From assembly GCF_004216665.1 (NCBI RefSeq), contig NZ_SGWY01000002.1, positions 1,056,350 through 1,120,349 on the forward strand: a DNA stretch of 64,000 bases, read 5' to 3'. The notes beneath the pieces are model-generated. The model was given only the letters and a program-made list of their open reading frames with translations, was not told where the DNA came from and searched no databases. This DNA comes from Agromyces ramosus (GTDB lineage Bacteria > Actinomycetota > Actinomycetes > Actinomycetales > Microbacteriaceae). The position numbers and the translations under genes are program-made. Positions 1 to 7,599 of this stretch are shown one piece after another; positions within the stretch are counted from its first letter, which is position 1; every line of letters begins with the position of its first letter.

Positions 1-213
1 CGCGCGCAGCGACGGCCACTCGTCGCCGTCGCCCATGTCGGCCTCCACGCCCGGGGCCACGTCGAGGTCGACGACGCGCACGATGCCGCCCTCCGCCCCA
101 CGCCCGGTGAAGCCGTCGAGCAGCTGCTCGGCGAGGAGCTGGCAACTGGACGCCTCGGGGGCGTGCTTCAGCGTGCAGTTGAGGAGCAGGACGGTCTGTT
201 CGTCGGAGCGCAT
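1..213 (-). CDS. NAD(P)H-dependent flavodoxin-like reductase, N-terminal fragment
   Basis: The first 71 codons of a gene that leaves the window at its 3' end. Translation from the ATG at 213 begins MRSDEQTVLLLNCTLKHAPE, a hydrophobic first strand followed by an N-C-T-L-K loop in the place where flavodoxin-fold NADPH-dependent FMN reductases bind the FMN phosphate. The segment then continues through a helix into a second strand (IVRVVDLDVAPG). Such cytosolic flavoproteins pass electrons from NAD(P)H through FMN to quinones or other acceptors. The C-terminal two thirds cannot be seen, so the subfamily and substrate are open. Confidence 0.7.
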   Translation of the reverse strand, partial: MRSDEQTVLLLNCTLKHAPEASSCQLLAEQLLDGFTGRGAEGGIVRVVDLDVAPGVEADMGDGDEWPSLRA

Positions 214-302
214 CTGCGGCCTTCCCGGCGCGACGGTCGCACCCGTCCCAGTCCTACCGGCTCGTTCGGTCGACTCGGGAGTGGCTTGACAACCCACTCC
301 GA

Positions 303-1169
303 TCAGGCCCCGGCGGTGCCGCCCTCCTCGAGCAGGAGGCCGTCGAGGGCCGCATACGCGCGTTCGACGGCGCCGACGAGCCCGCCGACGGGCACCGGCC
401 AGTCGTCGTGCGCGGCCAGCGCCTCGGCCGCCCCGAGTCCCGCGTCGTGCGCGGCGACGAACCGGTCGGCGATGGAACGGAGCTCCCGCGCCTGGTGCGC
501 CACCAAGCCGCGGTCGACCACGGCGCCATGGCCCGGGATGACCAGGTCGCCCGGCAGCATCTCGTCGACGAGCCGGTCGAGCACTGCCGGCCAGCCGAGC
601 GGGAAGCTCCCCGATCCGTACATGGGCGGGCCCGACTCCTCCACGAGGTCGCCGAGGATCCACACGCGCTCCGCCGGGGCGAGCAGCACGAGGTCGGTGT
701 CGGTGTGCGCGGGCGGCTGCGGTCGCAGCTCCACGACCCGGCCGCCGAGGTCGAGTCGGGTCATCCGCTCGACCGGATGCGTCGGGGCGACGAGCCGCAC
801 GTCGTCCCAGCGCCGCTCGGGCTCCCGGGTGCGATCGGCGCGCCACGCGGCGAGCCGCGGACCCTCGTACCGCTCGAAATGGCGGGCGATGGCGGCATGG
901 CCGTGGATCTCGGCATCCGTCGTCGACCCCGGCCCGAAGGCCTGGTTGCCGAACGTGTGGTCGAAGTGGGCGTGCGTGTCGACGACCCAGCGCACCGGAC
1001 GGTCGAACCGCGAACGCACGTCGGCGAGGATCTCCTCCCCCTCGCCGGGCTCGGCGCCCGTGTCGACGACCAGGAGGCCGTCGTCGCCCTCGATGACGAC
1101 GACGGAGAGGTCGAACGGTCCCCCGCGCCGGTGGTGGATGCCGCGAGCGACCGTCGTCCAGGTGGCCAT
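303..1169 (-). CDS. MBL-fold metallo-hydrolase
   Basis: A 288-residue metallo-beta-lactamase-fold hydrolase. The metal-binding signature is intact as THAHFDH (H66-A-H68-F-D70-H71), preceded by the LLVVDTG strand-Asp and followed by GHAAIARH and a late PGHG near residue 207, so a dinuclear metal site is expected. There is no signal peptide, so it is probably cytosolic. The substrate is not readable from sequence. Relatives include glyoxalase II-like thioesterases, lactonases and quorum-quenching enzymes. It is a single gene, divergent from the alarmone synthetase, with a leaderless-type -10 (TAGGCT) ending 6 nt before its ATG. Confidence 0.88.
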   Translation of the reverse strand: MATWTTVARGIHHRRGGPFDLSVVVIEGDDGLLVVDTGAEPGEGEEILADVRSRFDRPVRWVVDTHAHFDHTFGNQAFGPGSTTDAEIHGHAAIARHFERYEGPRLAAWRADRTREPERRWDDVRLVAPTHPVERMTRLDLGGRVVELRPQPPAHTDTDLVLLAPAERVWILGDLVEESGPPMYGSGSFPLGWPAVLDRLVDEMLPGDLVIPGHGAVVDRGLVAHQARELRSIADRFVAAHDAGLGAAEALAAHDDWPVPVGGLVGAVERAYAALDGLLLEEGGTAGA

Positions 1170-1175
1170 CTCCCG

Positions 1176-1181
1176 AGCCTA
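1176..1181 (-). promoter_or_regulatory. Leaderless -10 of the MBL hydrolase
   Basis: TAGGCT on the minus strand ends exactly 6 nt before the ATG at 1169. The same TANNNT-N6-start spacing recurs before many genes here. Transcription would start at or beside the start codon. Confidence 0.6.
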
Positions 1182-1238
1182 GCGATGCGCCGTGAGCGGA
1201 ACCCCCGCACGTCATAGGGAATCCCGAGGTTGCCGCCG

Positions 1239-1244
1239 TAGCGT
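1239..1244 (+). promoter_or_regulatory. Leaderless -10 of the alarmone synthetase
   Basis: TAGCGT lies 7 nt before the GTG at 1252. It supports that GTG, rather than an upstream in-frame codon at 1192, as the start. Confidence 0.55.
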
Positions 1245-1251
1245 GGCCTGC

Positions 1252-2001
1252 GTGACTCCGCTCGACGGCATCCCGACCACGCGGCGCGACGACGCCGCCC
1301 ACCTACTTACGGCACGCGCGCAGCGCACCCTCGACGCGATCGACGGCCGCACGCTCGACGAGATGCGCGCGCTGCGCGACGAGACCGAGCGATTCATGCT
1401 GCGCTACAAGTTCGGCATGGACGAGGTGATCACGAAGCTGTCGATCCTGCGCGAGGAGTTCAACCAGACGCACGACTACAACCCCATCGAGCACATCTCC
1501 AGCCGGTTGAAGAGCCTCGACAGCGTCATCGCGAAGATGCAGCGCAAGGGCATCGAGCCGACGTTCGACACCATCCGCGAGACCGTCACCGACATCGCGG
1601 GCGTGCGCGTGACGTGCTCGTTCGTGAGCGACGCCTACCGGCTCGCCGAGCTGCTCACCGCCCAGCGCGACATCCGGGTGCTGAAGGTCAAGGACTACAT
1701 CGCCGAGCCCAAGGAGAACGGCTACCAGAGCCTGCACCTCATCGTGGAGGTGCCGGTGTTCCTCTCGACCGGCGCGCACCCCGTGGCCGTCGAGGTGCAG
1801 GTCCGCACCATCGCGATGGACTTCTGGGCCAGCCTCGAGCACAAGATCTATTACAAGTACGAGCGTCAGGTGCCCCAGGAGCTGCTCGACGGGCTCACGG
1901 ATGCCGCGCACACGGCCGCCGAGCTCGACGCGCGCATGGAGCGACTCCACCGCGAGGTGCACGGCGCGCCGGCGCACGAACGCGGACGCGTCGCGATCTG
2001 A
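1252..2001 (+). CDS. Small alarmone synthetase (RelA/SpoT synthetase domain only)
   Basis: A 249-residue single-domain (p)ppGpp synthetase of the RelQ/YjbM type. It should transfer pyrophosphate from ATP to GDP/GTP to make alarmones in the stringent response. The family blocks are visible: ISSRLKSLDSVIAKMQRKG, VTDIAGVRVTCSF, KDYIAEPKENGYQSLHL and EVQVRTIAMDFWASLEHKI. There is no HD hydrolase, TGS or ACT domain. The length fits small alarmone synthetases. The GTG at 1252 is chosen because a TAGCGT box sits 7 nt upstream and because the residues encoded from 1192 look like untranslated leader. It is monocistronic. A hairpin follows the stop codon. Confidence 0.9.
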   Translation: MTPLDGIPTTRRDDAAHLLTARAQRTLDAIDGRTLDEMRALRDETERFMLRYKFGMDEVITKLSILREEFNQTHDYNPIEHISSRLKSLDSVIAKMQRKGIEPTFDTIRETVTDIAGVRVTCSFVSDAYRLAELLTAQRDIRVLKVKDYIAEPKENGYQSLHLIVEVPVFLSTGAHPVAVEVQVRTIAMDFWASLEHKIYYKYERQVPQELLDGLTDAAHTAAELDARMERLHREVHGAPAHERGRVAI

Positions 2002-2025
2002 GCCGGATGCCGCATCCGCCGGCTC
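2000..2025 (+). terminator. Hairpin after the alarmone synthetase
   Basis: GAGCCGG pairs with CCGGCTC around an inner GGATGCCGCATCC repeat and overlaps the stop codon. No T-run follows, so termination strength is uncertain. It also lies between convergent genes. Confidence 0.4.
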
Positions 2026-2055
2026 GAGGCGCGCGATCGTGCCCGGCCGGCCGCG

Positions 2056-2741
2056 TCACCCGAGCGCCGAGAGCGCAGCACGCCCGGCGTCGGTGACGCG
2101 AAGCGAGCGATCGCCCGGGACCCTCGACATCCAGCCCTCGACGAGCACGGCCTCGAGCAGGTGCGCGCCCAGGCGACCCGCCACGTGCGGGCGTCGCTCG
2201 GTCCAGTCGAGGCAGCCGCGCACGGCCGGGCGCCGCCCGGTGGGTTCGACCTCGTGAATGCGCAGTCGCGCGGCGAGCGTGCCCGAGTCCCCCGCCGCGG
2301 GCAGGATGCGCCCGTCCGCTCCGGCCTCGAGCGGTGCGATCGCGCCCTCGGCGACGAGCGCGTCGGCGAGGCGGAGGGCCACCCGACCGGCCAGGTGGTC
2401 GTAGCAGGAGCGCGCCTCCGCGAGGCGCGCCGCCGTCGCGGACTGCCGGTAGGAACCGACCGGCCGCCGGGGCGCGATGCGCTGGAGGGCCTCCACCGCG
2501 TCGGCGACCTCGGGACCCGCGAGCGCGAAGTAGCGATGCCGCCCGAGGCGCCGGTCGACCACGAGGCCGCCCTCGACGAGCTGCGCGAGGTGCGCGCTGG
2601 CCGTCGGCGGTCTCACCCCGGCGATGCCGGCGAGCTCGCTCGCCGGCAGCGAGCGCCGTCGAGCAGCGCCACGAGCATGGCGGCGCGCGCCGGCTCTCCC
2701 ATGAGGCGCGCGGGGGTCGCGAGGTCGGCGTCGCCGTGCAT
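2056..2741 (-). pseudogene. ArsR-type winged-helix regulator with a frameshift
   Basis: The natural start is the ATG at 2741 (MHGDADLATPARLMGEPARA), with a TATCGT box 6 nt upstream. The first frame runs through MLVALLDG and then loses register near 2655. The remainder, SLPASELAGIAGVRPPTAS and on to the stop at 2056, is in another frame and contains the complete HTH (HLAQLVEGGLVVDRRLGRHR). At the junction the DNA reads GACGGCGCTCGCTGCC. One extra C (GACGGCCGCTCG) would restore DGRSLPA, the residues this family usually has there. The restored protein would be about 228 residues. It is either a recent inactivation or a one-base assembly error. Confidence 0.75.
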
Positions 2742-2793
2742 GGCTCCACGATACGGCGGGCATGGTTCGTCCGCCGTCGAATCGTGTGCGGCG

Positions 2794-2799
2794 TAGCGT
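2794..2799 (+). promoter_or_regulatory. Leaderless -10 of the P450-like gene
   Basis: TAGCGT ends 6 nt before the ATG at 2806. No ribosome-binding site fits in between. Confidence 0.55.
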
Positions 2800-2805
2800 T
2801 GGGGC

Positions 2806-3621
2806 ATGACGGATCTCATCGATCGTGCCGACGTCGAGCGCGTGCTGCGCGACCCTCGATTCACCGTGCCCGAGGCTTCGGCCGAGGCACGGCGGCCGAT
2901 GGGTCGCCTCCGCTCGGGCGCCTCGCGGTTCGCGAACGGATCGACGCACGAGCGCCGACGCGCGCACCTCGTCGACCTGCTCGGCCTCCTCGACGCCCGA
3001 CGGCTCGAGGCGGACGCGGCCGCGCGCACGCGTGCCCTGGTGGCCGGCACGCCGCGCGCACGCCTCGACGTGCCCGGCATCGCCCGCACCGTGCCCGTGG
3101 CATGCCTCGCCGGGCAGCTCGGGTTCGCGGAGCCCGACGAGGCCCCGCGGCTCGTGGCGGAGGCGGCGGAGGCGTACGCGAACGGAACCGAGTCGGATGC
3201 CGCCGACGAGGCCGTCCTGCGCCTGCTCGCGACGGCGCCACGACGTGCCGGCGGCGATGCCGACGGCGTCGGCCACGACAACGACGCCGAGCTCCGCGTC
3301 CAGCTCCTCGTGCAGGCCTACGCCGCCACGGCCGCGCTCGTGGAGGGCGCCATGCGCCGTGTCGCCACGGGCGCCGCGACCGCGACGACGGCCGAACTGC
3401 TCGAGGCGACCCTGCGTGATGATCCGCCGGTGCGCCTCACCCGCCGCGTCGATCCCGACGGTGCGGTGGTCGTGCTCCGGTTCGACGGGGCCGACCGGGA
3501 CAGTGGACGGGGCCGTCCACCGCGCACGCTCGCGTTCGGGGCGGGTTCGCGCGCCTGTCCGGCCCGCGCCACCGCCGTCGCCATCGCCGGTGCGATCGTC
3601 GAGGAGGTCCGCGCATGCTGA
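2806..3621 (+). CDS. Shortened cytochrome P450-like protein
   Basis: The 271-residue product has several P450 landmarks in order: DPRFTVP at the N terminus, a C-helix-like FANGSTHERRR, LRDDPPVRLTRR in place of the K-helix/beta-1 region, and a heme-loop-like LAFGAGSRACPA with a possible thiolate Cys near residue 251. It is about 130 residues shorter than a normal P450. The I-helix acid-Thr motif is missing, the ExxR glutamate is replaced by Ala (EATLR where VEELLR is usual), and the Gly after Cys is Ala. Heme binding is possible but monooxygenase activity is doubtful. Its stop overlaps the next gene, so the two are probably translated together. Confidence 0.65.
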   Translation: MTDLIDRADVERVLRDPRFTVPEASAEARRPMGRLRSGASRFANGSTHERRRAHLVDLLGLLDARRLEADAAARTRALVAGTPRARLDVPGIARTVPVACLAGQLGFAEPDEAPRLVAEAAEAYANGTESDAADEAVLRLLATAPRRAGGDADGVGHDNDAELRVQLLVQAYAATAALVEGAMRRVATGAATATTAELLEATLRDDPPVRLTRRVDPDGAVVVLRFDGADRDSGRGRPPRTLAFGAGSRACPARATAVAIAGAIVEEVRAC

Positions 3622-4403
3622 CGCCTTCGGAGTTCACGGCCATGCATCGCCCCGGCGAGCCGTTCGTGCTCCCGAACGCCTGGGACCTGGCTTCAGCCCG
3701 CTGGCTCCACGCGGCGGGGAATCCGGTGCTCGGCACGACGAGCCTCGGCGTCGCCGTGGCCGCCGGGCTGCCCGACGGCGCCGGGGTCACGGCGGCGGAG
3801 ACGCTCGGCCTGGCGGAACGGCTCACCGCCGCATCCATCCCCGTGACGGTCGACCTCGAAGCGGGATTCTCCGACGACCCGGACGAGGTCGGCGCCTTCG
3901 CCGCACGCCTCGCCCGGCTCGGGGTGGTCGGCGTGAACATCGAGGATTCCGACCTCGAGGGTCGCCTCGTCGATCCCGATCGCGCGGCGGCCAAGGTCGC
4001 CGCGATCGCCGCCGCTGCGCCCGGGCTGTACCTCAACGCGCGAACGGATCCCTTCTGGATCGGCGGCGACGCGGACGCGACCGAACGTCACGCCGAGTCG
4101 GTGGCCCGCGCGCGACGGTACCTCGATGCGGGCGCGAGCGGCATCTTCGTGCCGGGCGCGATCGAACTCGATGCGATCGCCGCGCTCACCGCCGACATCC
4201 CGGCTCCCGTGAATGTCCTCGTGCAGCCGGGCGTCACGCTGCGGGAGCTCGCGGACGCCGGAGTCGCCCGCATCAGCACCGGCTCGCTGCTGCTCCGGGT
4301 CGCGCTCGGCGCGATCGATGCCGCCGTGCACGAGATCCGCGACGGCGCCTTCGCGCCCGACCCGTGGACGCCGGACTACGCGACCGTCGCCGGCCTCCCC
4401 TGA
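3615..4403 (+). CDS. Isocitrate lyase/PEP mutase superfamily protein
   Basis: A 262-residue TIM-barrel enzyme of the PEP-mutase/ICL superfamily, which cleaves or rearranges C-C or C-P bonds next to a carboxylate using Mg2+. Visible blocks are LPNAWDLASARWL at the first strand, VTVDLEAGF with the metal-ligand acids, GVNIEDSD and LNARTDPFW. The KKCGH-type catalytic Cys of true isocitrate lyase is absent. The family therefore points to an oxaloacetate decarboxylase or methylisocitrate lyase-like activity, with the substrate unknown. It overlaps the P450-like gene by 7 bp, which suggests a functional pair. Confidence 0.85.
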   Translation: MLTPSEFTAMHRPGEPFVLPNAWDLASARWLHAAGNPVLGTTSLGVAVAAGLPDGAGVTAAETLGLAERLTAASIPVTVDLEAGFSDDPDEVGAFAARLARLGVVGVNIEDSDLEGRLVDPDRAAAKVAAIAAAAPGLYLNARTDPFWIGGDADATERHAESVARARRYLDAGASGIFVPGAIELDAIAALTADIPAPVNVLVQPGVTLRELADAGVARISTGSLLLRVALGAIDAAVHEIRDGAFAPDPWTPDYATVAGLP

Positions 4404-4450
4404 GCCCGCAGTGCCCTGAGGCGCCCTGCCCTGGCCCGCCGCGGCCTGAG

Positions 4451-4505
4451 GCGGATGCGGGCCCGACCGCGAGGGTGCGCCCGGCCGCCCGGTCGCGGCA
4501 TCCGC
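4451..4505. terminator. Bidirectional hairpin between convergent genes
   Basis: GCGGATGC and GCATCCGC form the outer arms, with CGACCGCG/CGGTCG inside. It lies exactly between the stop codons at 4403 (+) and 4506 (-). Confidence 0.5.
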
Positions 4506-5528
4506 TCACTCGGGGTTGCGTGCGCGGCTCGGCTGCACGCGCATCGGCTCCCCCGGCATCTTCGGGAAGTCGGGCGGGAACGGGAGCTCGCCCAGCCCGT
4601 CGTCGAGGTCGCGCTGCCACCACTCGAGGAGCGTGCCGATGCGCCCGGGCTTCGACGGCATGCCCGCCCACGGGTCGCCCGACTCGCGCAGCCGGTCGGG
4701 CACGGTGCGGATCGTGAACGCCCTCGGGTCGGCGGACTCGACCTCGTCCCACTCCAGCGGGCAGGAGACGGGCGCATGCGGCAACGGCCGCGGGCTGTAC
4801 GCGCCTGCCATGGTGCGGTCGCGGTTGGCCTGGTTGTAGTCGATGAAGATGCGGTCGCCGCGCTCCTCCTTCCACCATGCGGTGGTGAGCTCGTCGGGCA
4901 TGCGCCGCTCCAGCTCACGGGCGAGGGCGATCACCGCATGCCGTACGTCGAGGAACTCGTGCTCGGGCTCGATCGGCGCGAACACGTGGATCCCGCGGTT
5001 GCCGGACGTCTTCACGAACGCCGTGAGCCCGACCTCCCCCATCAGCTCGCGCAACGCGAGGGCGGCCGGGACCGCCTCGGCGAATCCGGTGCCGGGTTGC
5101 GGGTCGAGGTCGATCCGCAACTGGTCGGGGTTGTCGGTGTCGCCCGCACTGGAGGCCCACGGATGGAAGACGATGGTGTTCATCTGGGCCGCCCATACCG
5201 CGGCGGCCGGCTCGTCGAGCACGAGCTGCGGATGCCGTCGCCCGCTCGGGTAGGTGACGGTGACCGAGCGCACCCAGTCGGGTGCGCCCTTCGGCGGGTT
5301 CTTCGAGAAGAACTGCTCGCCGTCGATGCCGCCCGGGAAGCGCTGCAGCGACACCGGCCGATCGCCGTTGGCCTCGATGAAGGCGCCGCCGACGGCGACG
5401 AGGTACTCGGCGAGCTCGAGCTTCGTGATGCCCGGCTCGGGCCAGATCACCCGCGTCGGACTCGAGATGCGCATCTCGCGGTCGCCGTGGGGACCTGGAA
5501 CGGACAGGGTGACAGCATCGCCGGCCAT
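4506..5528 (-). CDS. ligD: LigD-type NHEJ polymerase/primase domain protein
   Basis: A 340-residue stand-alone polymerase domain of the LigD family (archaeo-eukaryotic primase fold), used in Ku-dependent end joining to fill or extend broken DNA ends. Diagnostic blocks are LQRFPGGIDGEQFFSKNPPK, the metal-binding LRIDLDPQPG, KTSGNRGIHVFAPI and FIDYNQANRDRTMAGAYSPR. Ligase and phosphoesterase modules are absent from the polypeptide, and neither ku nor a ligase gene is nearby, so partners would be encoded elsewhere. It is monocistronic, with a TAGCGT box 6 nt before the ATG. Some annotators reserve the name ligD for the fusion protein. Confidence 0.88.
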   Translation of the reverse strand: MAGDAVTLSVPGPHGDREMRISSPTRVIWPEPGITKLELAEYLVAVGGAFIEANGDRPVSLQRFPGGIDGEQFFSKNPPKGAPDWVRSVTVTYPSGRRHPQLVLDEPAAAVWAAQMNTIVFHPWASSAGDTDNPDQLRIDLDPQPGTGFAEAVPAALALRELMGEVGLTAFVKTSGNRGIHVFAPIEPEHEFLDVRHAVIALARELERRMPDELTTAWWKEERGDRIFIDYNQANRDRTMAGAYSPRPLPHAPVSCPLEWDEVESADPRAFTIRTVPDRLRESGDPWAGMPSKPGRIGTLLEWWQRDLDDGLGELPFPPDFPKMPGEPMRVQPSRARNPE

Positions 5529-5620
5529 GCTGCGACGCTACTCCCTCCGTGCGACACGGCGGGCGGATGCCGCAGGCGGCGTGCCGTCGACGCGAGGAAC
5601 GGTGGGTTCCGTGCGAGCCC

Positions 5621-5899
5621 TCAGGCGGCGGTGCTCGCGTATCGGCGCGCCGAGCGCTCCCTGGCCTTCGCCGCCTCGACCTCTCGGTTCTTCGGCGGAG
5701 CCGCCGTGACGAGGTCGTCGAGCAGGTGGCGCGTGATGTGGGCGATCTCGGCGACCGCACGGTCGAAGGCCTCCGCGTTGGCCTTCGACGGCTTCGTCGA
5801 TCCGCTGACCTTGCGAACGTACTGCAGTGCCGCGGCGTGGACCTCGTCGTTCGTGGCCTCGGGCTCGAAGTTGTGGAGGGTGTGGATGTTCCTGCACAT
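5621..5899 (-). CDS. DUF2277 family protein
   Basis: This 92-residue protein begins MCRNIHTLHNFEP, the hallmark N terminus of DUF2277, and continues with ATNDEVHAAALQYVRKVSG, a small all-helical fold. The C terminus is basic (PPKNREVEAAKARERSARR). The family is widespread in Actinobacteria and has no assigned function. Cys2 and His6 or His9 could bind metal, which is inference. TAGGCT lies 6 nt before the ATG, indicating a leaderless single-gene transcript. Confidence 0.88.
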   Translation of the reverse strand: MCRNIHTLHNFEPEATNDEVHAAALQYVRKVSGSTKPSKANAEAFDRAVAEIAHITRHLLDDLVTAAPPKNREVEAAKARERSARRYASTAA

Positions 5900-5908
5900 G
5901 CTCCGAGC

Positions 5909-6676
5909 CTAACCCCGTGATCCCGAGATCGCCTCGGTTCCCATCGTGAGACGGAATGACGGGAGCCCGCGCCGCCGGATCAGCCACTCCGCCACGACGA
6001 GGTTCGGCAACCATGCGAGGAAGGGCACCACCGCGTACGCGTTCGCGAACGCCGCCTCGAATTCGAACTCGCCGCCCGGGAGTGCCTGCACGGTGATGAG
6101 GACGCCGAGCCACATCCGCAGGGTCACCGCGGCGTAGGTCAAGGCGAAGTTGCGCATCATCCACGCGCGGTGGCTCGGGACGTCCCCGCGCCTGATCGCG
6201 CGATACGCCTGCCAGCCGGTGGCCAGCCAGAGCACGGCGAGCGCCCCGAAGCCGAAGAGGCCGGCGAATCCCGCCTCGCTGAACGGCGCCATCACGAGCC
6301 CCGCGACGCCGGCGATCGCGACCGCGGCGAGGTAGGTGCGGCCGATCCAGCGATGCACCGAGCGGTGGCGATCACGCAGTCCGCGCCAGAACTGGAACGG
6401 ACCGGCGATGAGCGCGAGCCCGCCCGCGACGATGTGCGCGTAGAAGGCGGCCTGCACGACCGCCGGCCTCTCGTCGTAATTGCCGGCGAGGCCGACGCCC
6501 GACTCGGAGAGGTCCGCGAGCGATGCCGTGAGGTAGGGCACCACCGCGTAGACCGCGATCGCGAGCGACGAGAGGGCGACCCAGGCCCAGGCGACGCGGG
6601 TCGCGGCGACGCGCGACGGCAGGCTGGCCGGGCCGGCGCCGGCGGGGCGGGGCGTGTGATCGGTTCCGGTGGTCAT
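5909..6676 (-). CDS. DUF2306 family membrane protein
   Basis: A 255-residue integral membrane protein with about six to seven hydrophobic segments, the first at residues 27-50. The central block AHIVAGGLALIAGPFQFW with the following HRSVHRWIGRTYL, and later SHRAWMMRNFALTYAAVTLR, are the His/Arg-rich patterns of DUF2306 (and the related DUF420-like heme proteins). The conserved His residues inside helices suggest heme or metal binding. Function is unknown. TAGCTT lies 7 nt before the ATG. The gene lies just upstream of the DUF2277 gene but has its own promoter. Confidence 0.8.
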   Translation of the reverse strand: MTTGTDHTPRPAGAGPASLPSRVAATRVAWAWVALSSLAIAVYAVVPYLTASLADLSESGVGLAGNYDERPAVVQAAFYAHIVAGGLALIAGPFQFWRGLRDRHRSVHRWIGRTYLAAVAIAGVAGLVMAPFSEAGFAGLFGFGALAVLWLATGWQAYRAIRRGDVPSHRAWMMRNFALTYAAVTLRMWLGVLITVQALPGGEFEFEAAFANAYAVVPFLAWLPNLVVAEWLIRRRGLPSFRLTMGTEAISGSRG

Positions 6677-6822
6677 GCGACCGAAGCTACGACCGGGTCG
6701 TCACCGCCGGAATCGGGAGAACCCCCCGATCGGATGCCGCGGTCGGATCGCCGGCCAGCGCACGTCGCGTCATGGCGTCGCCGTGGTGGCGGCGCGGTCG
6801 GGGCGTCGTCGGGGGGTCGTGG

Positions 6823-7599
6823 TCAGGAGGTCGCCTCGCGGGCAGCCCGAGCACGATCGCGAGCGGCATCCGCCTCCGCAGCCTCCTCGGGCGTCGGCGC
6901 GGTGCCGCCGAGGCTCCTGGGTTGCCACCAGGCGCCGGTTCCGTCGACGGGATACTCGCGCTGGAGGCGATCGACGAGGCCTTGGAGCGAGGTGCGGAGC
7001 CGCTCGGTCGCGACCTTCGGGTCCTCGTCGGCGCTCAGCTGGACGGGCGAGCCGAACGCGAAGGTCACTGGCACGCCGAACCGCTCGAAGAACCCGACGC
7101 GATGGCGCTTCGTGAGCAGGCGCTGGCCGCCCCAGACGGCCACCGGGATGACCGGCACCCCGGCCTCGGCGGCGAGCCGCACGGCGCCGGTCTTGAGCCC
7201 ACGCACGGTGAACGACGAGCTCACGCCCGCCTCCGGGAACACGCCCAGCAGCTCACCCTGCCGGAGCGCGTCGACCGCCTTCGCGTAGGCGGCCGCTCCC
7301 GCGGTCATGTCGACCGCGATGTGGCGCATCCCGCGCAGCAGCCGGCCGACGATCGGCTTGTCGAACGCGCCCTGCTTCGCCATGAAGCGGATGCGGCGAC
7401 GATTCGCCAGCCAGGTCACCCACTCCACGAGCGCGAAGTCGAGGTAGCCGAAGTGGGTCATCGCCAGGACCGCCCCGCCGGTGCCCGGCACGTGCTCGAC
7501 GCCCCGAACGCGGCGTTTCAGGCCCCAGAACCCGAAGAGTCCGCGGCCCACGATGATCGCCGTGCTGTAGATGGGCTCACTCGAGCGTCCACGCGTCAT
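6823..7599 (-). CDS. Lysophospholipid acyltransferase family protein (PlsC-like)
   Basis: The 258-residue product has the acyltransferase blocks in order: MTHFGYLDFALVEW (block I, HX4D, His-Asp dyad), a basic stretch RRRIRFMAKQGAFD, FPEAGVSSSFT (block III) and VPVIPVAVWGG (block IV). It should transfer an acyl chain to lysophosphatidate or a similar lysolipid at the inner face of the membrane. The C-terminal 60 residues are polar and Ala-rich. The upstream EamA transporter gene overlaps its start by 23 bp. A TACGCT box 6 nt before the ATG gives it an extra internal promoter. Confidence 0.85.
   Translation of the reverse strand: MTRGRSSEPIYSTAIIVGRGLFGFWGLKRRVRGVEHVPGTGGAVLAMTHFGYLDFALVEWVTWLANRRRIRFMAKQGAFDKPIVGRLLRGMRHIAVDMTAGAAAYAKAVDALRQGELLGVFPEAGVSSSFTVRGLKTGAVRLAAEAGVPVIPVAVWGGQRLLTKRHRVGFFERFGVPVTFAFGSPVQLSADEDPKVATERLRTSLQGLVDRLQREYPVDGTGAWWQPRSLGGTAPTPEEAAEADAARDRARAAREATS

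Noticed and set aside
2825..4717. Long plus-strand ORF of 630 codons
   Set aside because: Arg/Pro/Ser-rich shadow of the P450-like, PEP-mutase and ligD genes; no domain character.
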